Below, in pieces: positions 44,810 to 52,840 of a stretch of 64,000 nt of DNA. The translations under genes and the position numbers were made by a program. The DNA is from an uncultured Rhizobiaceae group bacterium. GTDB lineage: Bacteria; Pseudomonadota; Alphaproteobacteria; Rhizobiales; Rhizobiaceae. Location of the stretch: positions 256,702-320,701 of the forward strand of contig CALHCF010000009.1 of NCBI GenBank assembly GCA_937930635.1. The letters are read 5' to 3'. Under the pieces are notes generated by a model. That model was not told the DNA's origin, ran no database searches, and saw only the letters and a list, made by a program, of their open reading frames with translations. Positions within the stretch are counted from its first letter, which is position 1, and each line of letters starts with the position of its first letter.

Positions 44810-46081
44810 ATGACAAAATTTAACAGAAGGGGCTTTCTGGCCACATCGGGTGGAGCGGCAGTTGCCACACTGGCGATGCCAGCAATAAGCTTCGGCCAGG
44901 CAAAACCCAAAGTGGTTGTTGTTGGCGGTGGTGCCGGTGGTGCAACAGCAGCCCGCTACCTCGCAAAAGACAGCAAAGGTGCAATTGATGTCACGCTGAT
45001 CGAGGCAAGCAAGCGCTACTACACGTGCTTCTTTTCAAACCTCTATCTCGGTGGTTTCCGTGATTATGAATCCATCGGACACGGCTATGATCGCCTTGCC
45101 GTTAATCACGGTGTGAATGTGATCCATGACTGGGCGTCCGGTGTAGATTCTGCTGCGAAGACCGTGACGCTCGCGTCCGGTACGAAAGTTCCTTACGATC
45201 GCCTTGTTCTGTCACCCGGCATCGACATGAAATACGACAGCGTCGAAGGCTATTCCGTCGAAGCTCAGGATTCGATGCCCCATGGCTGGAAGTCCGGCAG
45301 CCAGGTTCAGCTGATCAAGGCGCAGGTCGAAGCCATGAAAGAAGGCGGAACCTTCGTCATGGTGCCGCCGCCAAACCCATATCGCTGCCCTCCTGGTCCA
45401 TATGAGCGCGTTTCCATGATCGCTCATATTTTGAAAAAGAAGAACCCAAAAGCCAAGATCATCGTGCTTGACCAAAAGCCGAAGTTCTCAAAACAGGGTC
45501 TCTTTATGGAAGGCTGGCAGAACCATTATCCAGGCATGATCGAGTGGATTGGCTCTGATACCCATGGTGGCATCAAAAACGTAAATCCGGAAACACTGGA
45601 GATCGAAACCGACTTTGACACCTTCAAGGCCGATGCCGCCTCACTCGTGCCTGCCCAGAAAGCCGGAACGATTACTGCCGCAGCCGGTGTCACGGACGGC
45701 GACTGGGCTCCGATTGTTCCTGCGACCATGGCATCGAAAGCTGATGAGAATATTCACGTTCTCGGTGATGCGTCAGTTGCTTCTGCGATGCCAAAATCTG
45801 GCTTCTCTGCAAACAGCCAGGCAAAGGTTGCAGCGAACGCAATCCGCGGAGCGCTGACAGATTCAAAAGTCTTCCCTGCACGTTTCTCCAACACATGCTG
45901 GAGCCTGATCGATACCGATGACGGCGTGAAAGTCGGCGCTAACTACAAGGCTGGCGAAGAGAAGATCGAGGTGGTCGACAAGTTCATCTCCAAAACCGGA
46001 GAAGACTCTGCCCTTCGCAAAGCGACCTACGAAGAATCAGAGGGTTGGTACGCCGGCATCGCCGCTGACATGTTCAGCTAA
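44810..46081 (+). CDS. Flavocytochrome c sulfide dehydrogenase flavoprotein subunit (SoxF/FccB)
   Basis: 423 residues, Tat leader (NRRGFLATSGGAAVATLAMP). FAD motif PKVVVVGGGAGGATAARYLA, the redox cysteines in YYTCFFSNLYLGG and FSNTCWSLIDTDDG, ENIHVLGDAS for FAD binding and the C-terminal FCSD-type domain. Oxidises sulfide to sulfur or polysulfide with cytochrome c, protecting the Sox system. GGAGGAGAG precedes the ATG. A strong terminator follows. Called soxF when linked to sox genes. Confidence 0.95.
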   Translation: MTKFNRRGFLATSGGAAVATLAMPAISFGQAKPKVVVVGGGAGGATAARYLAKDSKGAIDVTLIEASKRYYTCFFSNLYLGGFRDYESIGHGYDRLAVNHGVNVIHDWASGVDSAAKTVTLASGTKVPYDRLVLSPGIDMKYDSVEGYSVEAQDSMPHGWKSGSQVQLIKAQVEAMKEGGTFVMVPPPNPYRCPPGPYERVSMIAHILKKKNPKAKIIVLDQKPKFSKQGLFMEGWQNHYPGMIEWIGSDTHGGIKNVNPETLEIETDFDTFKADAASLVPAQKAGTITAAAGVTDGDWAPIVPATMASKADENIHVLGDASVASAMPKSGFSANSQAKVAANAIRGALTDSKVFPARFSNTCWSLIDTDDGVKVGANYKAGEEKIEVVDKFISKTGEDSALRKATYEESEGWYAGIAADMFS

Positions 46082-46109
46082 ACAATCCTTTTGCTTCTAA
46101 GAATTTGAA

Positions 46110-46139
46110 AGAGCTGAGCTTTGCGCTCGGCTCTTTTTT
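46110..46139 (+). terminator. Rho-independent terminator of the sox operon
   Basis: AGAGCTGAGC pairs with GCTCGGCTCT (one G-T) around a TTTGC loop and is followed by a run of T (46133-46139). Placed 29 bases after the flavoprotein stop; the sox transcript probably ends here. Confidence 0.9.
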
Positions 46140-46366
46140 GTTTGGTAGGAACCGGGTCGCATCTGGAATATTCGGATGATCACAGTCCAGGAGTTTTGTA
46201 CGCTGAGCCAACACATGACATAAGATCTTTGACTACCAACAGAATGGAAGCTTCTGGCAAGCCCATCGTCTCGCTTCAACATCCCTTAAGGGTTGGAAGC
46301 AATTAGTTACCTATTTGAAACTAAGAGCACTAGGTCAGGCTTGTCCGTCGTCAGATCGAATTGGAG
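46140..46366. other. Gap between the sox terminator and comB
   Basis: About 230 bases between convergent genes. Nothing recognised. Confidence 0.4.
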
Positions 46367-47089
46367 CTACTTCAGTTCGCATTGTCCAGCCGCGATGAAA
46401 GCTTCGTCGATGAGAATTGGAACACATGACGAAACATTCAAAGCCAAGGCGATTTCCACGTCTTGGGGGAAGCCTTTTTCGCGGAGTTCAACGCCCGAGA
46501 CTGAACCCTTGAGCCGACTTGAGAGGTCTGGTCGTGCCGATACAAATGCATCCCGCGCAACGGCTGCTTCGGGAGAGAGTAAACCGTCAAGCTCAGAAAT
46601 AATCGCACCAGCACCCAGCAAGTCTTCTATCGCCGGTCTCAGACTTCTATCTTTCCACCGCTCCCCAGCTGGAATGACGGCCACCGTACCAGCGCCCACA
46701 AATTTCCTGGCTGCATCTGCAACTGCGGATGTGTTGCGTAAGCAACCAGCAAAGACTGTCTTTTCCTTTGCGGCAAACGAAATGTGTGACCCGTTCGGGG
46801 AGGGTAAGACCAAACGAGTTCCAGCGGGTATGGATTGAAGGGTTGGAACTGACAGGCTGTATTTTGACTCTGTATCTGAACGCTTCCCAGCAAGTTCCGC
46901 ATCGAGCCGTATAGCTTCTTTCTCGGCTGCCTCTCGGTCGTGTATCGGGAAGGGAAACACTCTCGCTCCGTTTGCGCAGGCGACGTCGATACATGTCGAA
47001 AATGAAAGGACATCCACAACAATAAAGACGTCTACATGATCCATCAGAGCCAGTACGCCCGACAACCCCCACTCGCAAACCACACGCAT
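46367..47089 (-). CDS. 2-phosphosulfolactate phosphatase family protein (ComB-like)
   Basis: 240 residues. The ComB signature is seen in VFIVVDVLSFSTCIDVACANGARVFP, LVLPSPNGSHISF, TVFAGCLRNTSAV and IPAGERWKDRSLRPAIEDLLGAGAI. ComB removes phosphate from 2-phosphosulfolactate to give sulfolactate, in methanogens for coenzyme M; bacterial relatives are often annotated by homology only. No ComA, ComC or sulfolactate gene is visible here. It faces the sox operon across its terminator. Confidence 0.88.
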   Translation of the reverse strand: MRVVCEWGLSGVLALMDHVDVFIVVDVLSFSTCIDVACANGARVFPFPIHDREAAEKEAIRLDAELAGKRSDTESKYSLSVPTLQSIPAGTRLVLPSPNGSHISFAAKEKTVFAGCLRNTSAVADAARKFVGAGTVAVIPAGERWKDRSLRPAIEDLLGAGAIISELDGLLSPEAAVARDAFVSARPDLSSRLKGSVSGVELREKGFPQDVEIALALNVSSCVPILIDEAFIAAGQCELK

Positions 47090-47467
47090 TCAATCAGTTC
47101 CCTTCCTGTCCGATCAGGGTTTACGGCGTAGTTCTCATGATGTCGACAAGGGCTCCAAGTCGCCGTCCAGCGGCTGAGGTTCGGAACGGGAAATTTAGGC
47201 GCTTCAGAGCCCGTGTCCTCATCCGAGCACCTTCAGAATTGCACATCCTGTTTCTTTGAGGCAGGCCCTTTGTTGTACGCAACAAGATCAAATGTCCGGA
47301 TCGCGACAAGCAGTCCGTAAGATCGGCGAACGTGATGGCGAAAGCCGAAGACCACTCTGGCTCACCACCCGACCAGAGCTTTTCAGATTTTGACTGACTC
47401 TTTTTTGGATTCCAGTTTGGAGTGATTTGTGATTCAAGATGGATGCTGGAATTGGAGGCCAGCATCC
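47090..47467. other. Gene-free region before the transposase stump
   Basis: About 380 bases with no gene that I can support; both strands hold only disrupted frames. It borders the IS630-like fragment at 47468 and may contain its left end, but no inverted repeat or target duplication could be confirmed. Confidence 0.4.
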
Positions 47468-47734
47468 ATGACACGAGCCTATTCCAATGATTTGAGACAG
47501 CGGATTGTCGATGCGGTGCTTGAGGGTTCCACCTGTTCGGTTGCCGCTGAGCGGTTTGGTGTTTCGCATTCATGAGCGATCAAATGGACCCGTCGGTACC
47601 GACAGTCGGGCGACGTTTCCCCCGACAAGATGGGTGGTCATCGGCCCTATGTTCTGGATGCGCATGGCGCAAAAACGCACCATGACCGACACATAGAAAC
47701 ATGTCGGCAGGCTCTGCAGCACAATCAAACCTGA
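47468..47734 (+). pseudogene. IS630 family transposase remnant (N-terminal part)
   Basis: The frame gives MTRAYSNDLRQRIVDAVLEG and SVAAERFGVSHS, then a TGA at 47573, then AIKWTRRYRQSGDVSPDKMG followed by GHRPYVL. This is the helix-turn-helix head of IS630-type transposases (RxxVSxxSAIKW, GxVxPxKMGGHRP). After about 47655 the similarity ends and there is no DDE catalytic part. It is a double-broken fragment: premature stop plus deletion. Confidence 0.8.
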
Positions 47735-47866
47735 CGAATGTGCAAACTTCTTCAAAAACGCAGCATACGCTTCAATCAATGCGTGACACGCTCTAAAGGA
47801 AAATCCTGACAAATTTGAGGTTGTCAGGACCGCACGTGGCATCAAAGTTCGAGTTTTTTTTCGGCG

Positions 47867-48712
47867 CTACGTCCCGGTGTTGAAACGATAGGACGATCCC
47901 ACTTTTTCAACATGGCCAATACCCGGATGCCGCAAGTGCATGCCGGCTACTTTCATATTGTCTGTGGCAACCTGATCAAGAACCTTCCTGCGCGTTGCAA
48001 CGGCCAGATCAGGGTCTATATCGAACACAAGGCTGACAGATGGGTCATCAAATTGCAGGTACTGCATATGAACGATATCGGCCCACAGCATCAAAGTTTC
48101 ATTGCCAGATGACAGAATAAAGCCCGTGTGACCCGGCGTGTGACCCGGCAGCGAGACCGAAGTGACGCCGGGGGCGACTTCCTTGTTGTCGCCAATCAAT
48201 TTCAGGCGATCTGAATAGGCATCAACCGCACCGGCTGCCATTTCGAAGAATGGTTTGGCGTCGTCGGGTGCGCCAGCCTTGATGTCGGGATTTGTCCAAA
48301 ACCCATGGTCGTCTGCAGAAACAACCATTTCCGCATTTGGAAAAGCTGCCTTCCCATCGACAACCGCACCGCCGATGTGATCTGGATGCAGATGTGTGAC
48401 AATCAGGCTTTTGACCTGGTCGGGTGTGTAGCCAGCCGCCGCCATATTCTCGGTGAGCTTGCCAAGGGAATCGACCATTCCGGCACCACCAGCATCAACC
48501 AGATGAACGTCCTTGCCATCGTCAATAATGAAAGCGTTGACGGCGGATTCATAGATCCCTGCCGGAAGTCCGGCGGTTGCAAGCACGTCTTGCAGTTTGT
48601 CGTCATCAACGGTGGGCAAGACATCCGCTGTCATGGGGAAAAACCCGTCGGACACCATCGTCACTTTGAGATCGCCAACGTTGAATTGGTGATAGCCTGA
48701 ATTTGAAGTCAT
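47867..48712 (-). CDS. MBL fold metallo-hydrolase
   Basis: 281 residues with the metallo-beta-lactamase zinc motif THLHPDHIGG, SLPGHTPGHTGF and the terminal MHLRHPGIGHVEK. No signal peptide. The overall type (fast opening VGDLKVTMVSDGFFPMTADVLP) is that of alkyl-sulfatase- or lactonase-like cytoplasmic hydrolases; the substrate is unknown. 45 bases upstream on the same strand is the GntR gene end, so co-transcription with that regulator is possible. Confidence 0.87.
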   Translation of the reverse strand: MTSNSGYHQFNVGDLKVTMVSDGFFPMTADVLPTVDDDKLQDVLATAGLPAGIYESAVNAFIIDDGKDVHLVDAGGAGMVDSLGKLTENMAAAGYTPDQVKSLIVTHLHPDHIGGAVVDGKAAFPNAEMVVSADDHGFWTNPDIKAGAPDDAKPFFEMAAGAVDAYSDRLKLIGDNKEVAPGVTSVSLPGHTPGHTGFILSSGNETLMLWADIVHMQYLQFDDPSVSLVFDIDPDLAVATRRKVLDQVATDNMKVAGMHLRHPGIGHVEKVGSSYRFNTGT

Positions 48713-48757
48713 ATTTCCTCTCCTCTGTTATATTTTTTTACCCTAGCCTGTATCTGG

Positions 48758-49486
48758 TCAGCTTTTCACGAGTGCCAGCCCGGGTATTGCCGGTGAATGC
48801 TTGGCGTTCTGCATGGCATCAAAACTCAAGCGTTTGTTTTCAGAACTTTTGCGGGCATGCTCCTGCATGAGATGCTCTGCGCGCCCGCTTTGTCTTTGTG
48901 AGATGGCATCAACCACGTCTCTGTGGTCTCGTTGGGCACCGGTCAGCCTTGATTGGTTTTGCCCATTATCGTGAGTGTCGAATACAATGGCGCGATAGGA
49001 GACGAGTGGAATTTTCGACAGAGATGCAATTGTGTCTGCCAGAATGCTGTTACCACTGCATATGACAATCGCCATATGAAACTGGGCATTCAGATCGATC
49101 CATCGGATTCGGTCTTCAAGTGTGGTCACTCCATTTGCAAGCAACGTGTCGAGCTGCAGGAGCAAACTGCGCAGTTCTTTAAGGCTTTCGTCGCTTAAAC
49201 CTCGCTCCGCACACAAACGGGCAGCCATTCCCTCCAACTCACCTCGCACCAAGATGGCGCTTGTGACTTCCTCCAGTGTAAACCGGCGAATTTGATACCC
49301 TTTATTTGGTTCGCGGGTCACAAGGCCCTCTTTCTCCAATTCACCAAGTGCAAGCCGGACAACCGTTCTGGAAACGCCCAGCGATGCGGCCAACATCTGT
49401 TCACGCAATTTACCGCTTTCATCAAAGTTCCCAGCGAGCAATTCCTCCCTCAGAGACTGTGTTGTTGCGTCGAGTTGAGTGGTCAT
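48758..49486 (-). CDS. GntR family transcriptional regulator (FCD/FadR subfamily)
   Basis: 242 residues: N-terminal winged helix (LREQMLAASLGVSRTVVRLALGELEKEGLV) and C-terminal FCD domain with ARLCAERGLSDES, DLNAQFHMAIVICSGN and AQRDHRDVVDAISQRQSGRA. The FCD metal/ligand residues (Asp/His/His pattern) appear in the DLNAQFHMAI and DHRDV stretches. Divergent from the M29-like gene with repeated TTGCATGC boxes in the 103-base intergenic region, so it likely represses that operon until its substrate arrives. Confidence 0.92.
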   Translation of the reverse strand: MTTQLDATTQSLREELLAGNFDESGKLREQMLAASLGVSRTVVRLALGELEKEGLVTREPNKGYQIRRFTLEEVTSAILVRGELEGMAARLCAERGLSDESLKELRSLLLQLDTLLANGVTTLEDRIRWIDLNAQFHMAIVICSGNSILADTIASLSKIPLVSYRAIVFDTHDNGQNQSRLTGAQRDHRDVVDAISQRQSGRAEHLMQEHARKSSENKRLSFDAMQNAKHSPAIPGLALVKS

Positions 49487-49496
49487 GAAGGCTCCT

Positions 49497-49504
49497 TTGC
49501 ATGC
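49497..49504. promoter_or_regulatory. TTGCATGC half-site near the gntR start
   Basis: The same 8-base core as in the palindrome at 49558, 10 bases upstream of the gntR start codon. Fits autoregulation by the GntR protein; inferred from repetition and position. Confidence 0.45.
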
Positions 49505-49557
49505 GTTTTACGCGCAGGAGTTGATAAATTCCAGTCAAAATGCTTATTTATTTCAAA

Positions 49558-49569
49558 ATTGCATGCAAT
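49558..49569. promoter_or_regulatory. Perfect palindrome ATTGCATGCAAT, probable GntR operator
   Basis: 12-bp perfect inverted repeat, 21 bases upstream of the start of the operon at 49590 and 72 bases from gntR. FCD-type GntR proteins bind short palindromes of this kind. The TTGCATGC core recurs at 49497. Inference from location. Confidence 0.65.
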
Positions 49570-49589
49570 CCTGACCAAGGAGCCTAAAA

Positions 49590-51218
49590 GTGCTTGATAA
49601 GCCCGGACAACACACCCCTGACACAAAACCGGATCAGGCTCTGGGAACATCGGGCTTCGCCATGCCGCAAAGAGCCAGCGGCGCAAAACCAGAAATTGCC
49701 CCTTCTTACGAAGCGCCGCCGCTGCAGGCGTCTCGCCCCCCTCGCTGTCCTCCCTTTGTTGAAATATCCAATTCGGATCAGCTTCTGCCGTATCTCGAGC
49801 ACGTCGCGCAGCGCCCCTATAATCATGGTCTAAATGCCTGCTGGGATTTGCAGCCTGGTGAGCGGGTTATGTTGCGGGTCGACAATTGGCACAGCGAGCT
49901 CACAATCGAAGCCTGCAAGAAAATCCTCGAAAAGTATAAGGTCAAATATGAGATCAAATACATCGACCGTGGTCCCATACCCCAATGGGTAGGGGCTGAT
50001 GAAGTTGAATATTATCTCTTCAGAACCAAAGAACTTGCCGATTGGATGGACTGGTGGGAGGAAGAGGAAAAAAAGCAGCAGTATGACAAAATCCTGATGG
50101 GATATGGCGGGCCTGTGCTTGCTGAGCGTTACATCAAGATACAGCGCATGCCTTTCATCACCCCCGAAATTCTGGCCTCCCCGGCGCATGCCATGCCAAT
50201 TGAGGTTCTAAATGCTATTGATCAATGGACCTGGGAAAGAATTCGTTCCGCCAAGCGATGCAGAATTACGGATCCTGAAGGTACTGACATCAGCTTTACC
50301 AATCACGATGAATACTGGGATAGCAAGCGCGAGTTTTACAATCCCGAGCTGACGGAAGCCACATGGCGAGGCAACGAGCACTTTGGCAAAACCTATTTGC
50401 CGGGCCACATTACCGGGCGACCATGGATGTTCCACCCTTCCAAAGAAGATGGAACTGGCGTGATCGCGGGAACAACAAATCATATCGCAGCCTGTGACTG
50501 GACCCAGCTCGAAGTTGAAAATTCAAAAATTGTGAAGATCAATGAAGGCGGCGAATTTGGCAGGAAACTGCGCGATGTAATGGAGAAGACCAAGGATATT
50601 CAATATCCAACTTTCCCGGACAAAGGCATCATGCATTGGTGGGAAGCCTCGATCGGGACCAACCCCCATATTCACCGCCCGCGAAAAGATTTCCCGTCTG
50701 GTTTTGTGAACTGTCTATACGAGCGGGTGCGTTCCGGCGTTATTCACATGGGCTTTGGTACAATTATTTCTTCCATGGCAGAGCGAGAAGCCGCCCGGAT
50801 GGGCCACCTCGTCGGCCATTGGCATTTGCATCTGTATTTTCCAACCTATGAAACGCAAAATTCAGGCGACAATGAAACCATCATTGAAAATGGTCGTCTT
50901 AACGCGCTTGATGATCCTGCGATACGCAAGCTGTGTTCCAAATATGGCGATCCCGAAATGTGGTTGGATGAAAGCTGGAACCCGGCTGTACCGGGCATCA
51001 ATATGTCGGGAGACTATTGGGACCACTATGCACAAGACCCTTTGCATTGGGTGCGTTCTGAATTGGAAATCTGCCGCAACTATCACCCGCTGTTCATGAA
51101 AATGGTGGGCGCAGATGGAAAATACTGCCACGGCGCGGGCGCTGATTGGTGGAAAGGCGGCTGCTGTAACCACAGCGGAGTACATGCCCCTATCTTAGGC
51201 GGGAATTGCTGCGGATAA
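49590..51218 (+). CDS. Uncharacterised 542-residue protein, distantly like M29 aminopeptidase / NicX
   Basis: No close family is recognised. A Pro-rich first 60 residues precede a body with CRITDPEGTDISFTNHDEYW (223-242), which recalls the TxxGTDLxF motif of M29 aminopeptidases and 2,5-dihydroxypyridine dioxygenase NicX. MHWWEASIGTNPHIHRPRKD (348-367), GVIHMGFG (383-390) and a His-rich stretch GHLVGHWHLHLYFPTYE (405-421; His406, 410, 412, 414) could supply a metal centre. A Cys/His-rich tail (513-541, five Cys) ends the protein. It is first in a run with a TRAP transporter and likely acts on its substrate. The start is a ribosome-site-poor GTG/TTG-type codon at 49590. Confidence 0.75.
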   Translation: MLDKPGQHTPDTKPDQALGTSGFAMPQRASGAKPEIAPSYEAPPLQASRPPRCPPFVEISNSDQLLPYLEHVAQRPYNHGLNACWDLQPGERVMLRVDNWHSELTIEACKKILEKYKVKYEIKYIDRGPIPQWVGADEVEYYLFRTKELADWMDWWEEEEKKQQYDKILMGYGGPVLAERYIKIQRMPFITPEILASPAHAMPIEVLNAIDQWTWERIRSAKRCRITDPEGTDISFTNHDEYWDSKREFYNPELTEATWRGNEHFGKTYLPGHITGRPWMFHPSKEDGTGVIAGTTNHIAACDWTQLEVENSKIVKINEGGEFGRKLRDVMEKTKDIQYPTFPDKGIMHWWEASIGTNPHIHRPRKDFPSGFVNCLYERVRSGVIHMGFGTIISSMAEREAARMGHLVGHWHLHLYFPTYETQNSGDNETIIENGRLNALDDPAIRKLCSKYGDPEMWLDESWNPAVPGINMSGDYWDHYAQDPLHWVRSELEICRNYHPLFMKMVGADGKYCHGAGADWWKGGCCNHSGVHAPILGGNCCG

Positions 51219-51266
51219 TTGGACGACGAACACTCTTAACTTGAACTGCTAATCTGGGAGGTGAGC

Positions 51267-52328
51267 ATGAATATCAAGACAACACTTATGGCTGGTGCAT
51301 TTACATTTTCTGCACTTGCATTTGTTGGGGAGGCATATGCGAAGACACTGCGCTATGCCGAGTTTGGACCGAACCGCGGAACGAGAGCTCAAGCGCTTAA
51401 TTGGTTTGCCGATGAACTGAAGAAACGCTCCAATGGCGAGCTGGAAATTGAGTTCCACTGGGGCAAATCCCTGCTTGGAACCAAAGCCGTTCTGCAAGGC
51501 TTGGGCGATGGCGTTGCCGACATGGGTTCCGTGATTGGCTTTTTCACGCCTAAGAAATTGCGCGGATATAATATCGGGGATCTTCCGGTCGCCAATTCAG
51601 ACGAATGGGTTGGCATGCGCGCGCTTTATGAGTTCGCAAACACCAACGGCACCATAAAGAAGGAATTTGCAAAACAGGGTGTCCACTATGTAACCAATTA
51701 TACGACTGGTCCCATTCAGCTCATTTGCACAAAACAGGTCAGCTCGCTTGCTGACCTCAATGGGGTCAAACTGCGTGGCTCCGGCCCATACGGCAAAACA
51801 TTTGGAGACTTCGGTGCTGATGTTCAGCGCATGGGGCAGGCGAAAGTCTATCAAGCGCTTGAGTCCGGCCTCGTCGAGTGCAACCAAAATTACTACTACT
51901 CCATGAAAGCCTATAAGCAATATGAGGTCGCCCCCCATGTCGTTGAGCTCGACTGGGGACAGAACATGGCCTTTGGCATCATGATGAACCAGGGTTCATG
52001 GGAAGGGCTAAGCGCTGATCATCAAAAGCTGATCAGTGACCTTGGTTCGGAATTCATCGATGAAATCGCCAAGCTTATGATTGATGGCAAGTCCAGCAAC
52101 AAGCAGGCTATGGTCGATGGGATTGAAGGCAAGAAAATCAATGTCGTTAATCTCGCAGATGAAGATCGTAGCAAGCTTCTGGATGGCGGCAAGAAGTATG
52201 TGGATGCCTGGGTCGCAGAAGCTGCCGAGCAGGGATATGACGGGAAAGCCTTGCTGACTTCATATGAAAGTCTCATCGCCAAATACGCTGATGAGAAAAA
52301 GGCAAAAGGCTATCCTTGGACCCGTTAA
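51267..52328 (+). CDS. TRAP transporter substrate-binding protein (DctP family)
   Basis: About 353 residues with a signal peptide (KTTLMAGAFTFSALAFVGEAYA). Mature features: KTLRYAEFGPNRGTRAQALN, LEIEFHWGKSLLG and the substrate-anchoring loop NGVKLRGSGPYGKTFGDFGA with a conserved Arg. ATG 51267 is chosen with GGGAGGTGAG just upstream; GTG 51261 is the alternative. Ligand unknown, probably a carboxylate-bearing compound because DctP sites hold an Arg for a carboxylate. Followed by its membrane partners. Confidence 0.92.
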   Translation: MNIKTTLMAGAFTFSALAFVGEAYAKTLRYAEFGPNRGTRAQALNWFADELKKRSNGELEIEFHWGKSLLGTKAVLQGLGDGVADMGSVIGFFTPKKLRGYNIGDLPVANSDEWVGMRALYEFANTNGTIKKEFAKQGVHYVTNYTTGPIQLICTKQVSSLADLNGVKLRGSGPYGKTFGDFGADVQRMGQAKVYQALESGLVECNQNYYYSMKAYKQYEVAPHVVELDWGQNMAFGIMMNQGSWEGLSADHQKLISDLGSEFIDEIAKLMIDGKSSNKQAMVDGIEGKKINVVNLADEDRSKLLDGGKKYVDAWVAEAAEQGYDGKALLTSYESLIAKYADEKKAKGYPWTR

Positions 52329-52828
52329 GCCCCGATAGCGAGTCTACCCAGGACAAAGCTTCATTGCCGGAGCGAGTTTTCCTTACTCTGGCAATGACCG
52401 GCATTTGTGCTCTCTGCCTCACCGTGACTGTTACGGTCCTGTCTCGGACCTTCTACAAATCAATCATACCCGATGACGTGTTGATTGTGCGGGAACTTAT
52501 GGTTGCAACCATTCTGTTTCCCCTTGCTGCTGTATCAGCAAACCGCGCGCATATTGCCGTTACAATCTTCACAGACTGGGTCGGCCCCAAAGGGAAAAAT
52601 CTTCTCTCCATATTTGCGCATATTGTTGGGGTAACATTTGTCACGTTTATGCTTGTTGCCGGTTTCCGCCTTTTCTCCGGCGCATGGGAATCCGGCGAAT
52701 ATTATGATGGTGACATCTACATTCCAATGTGGATTGGATATGCAACATTTCTTGCTGCTTTGATCCTGTTTCTTGTGCGCCTGATTGTAAATCTGATTTA
52801 CGATCTGAGGCCATCAGACCAAATCTAA
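52316..52828 (+). CDS. TRAP transporter small permease (DctQ family)
   Basis: 170 residues with four membrane segments: FLTLAMTGICALCLTVTVTV, ELMVATILFPLAAVSA, IFAHIVGVTFVTFMLVAG and MWIGYATFLAALILFLVRLI. RAHIAVTIFTDWVG is the conserved DctQ segment. The start is a TTG overlapping the dctP stop by 13 bases; a later TTG at 52364 is possible. It forms the membrane complex with DctM. Confidence 0.85.
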   Translation: MDPLSPDSESTQDKASLPERVFLTLAMTGICALCLTVTVTVLSRTFYKSIIPDDVLIVRELMVATILFPLAAVSANRAHIAVTIFTDWVGPKGKNLLSIFAHIVGVTFVTFMLVAGFRLFSGAWESGEYYDGDIYIPMWIGYATFLAALILFLVRLIVNLIYDLRPSDQI

Positions 52829-52840
52829 GCTGGCGGCATT

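Noticed and set aside
47570-47845. A 91-residue frame on the minus strand opposite the transposase stump
   Set aside because: No similarity recognised and it crosses the fragment junction; it is a by-product of the opposite strand.
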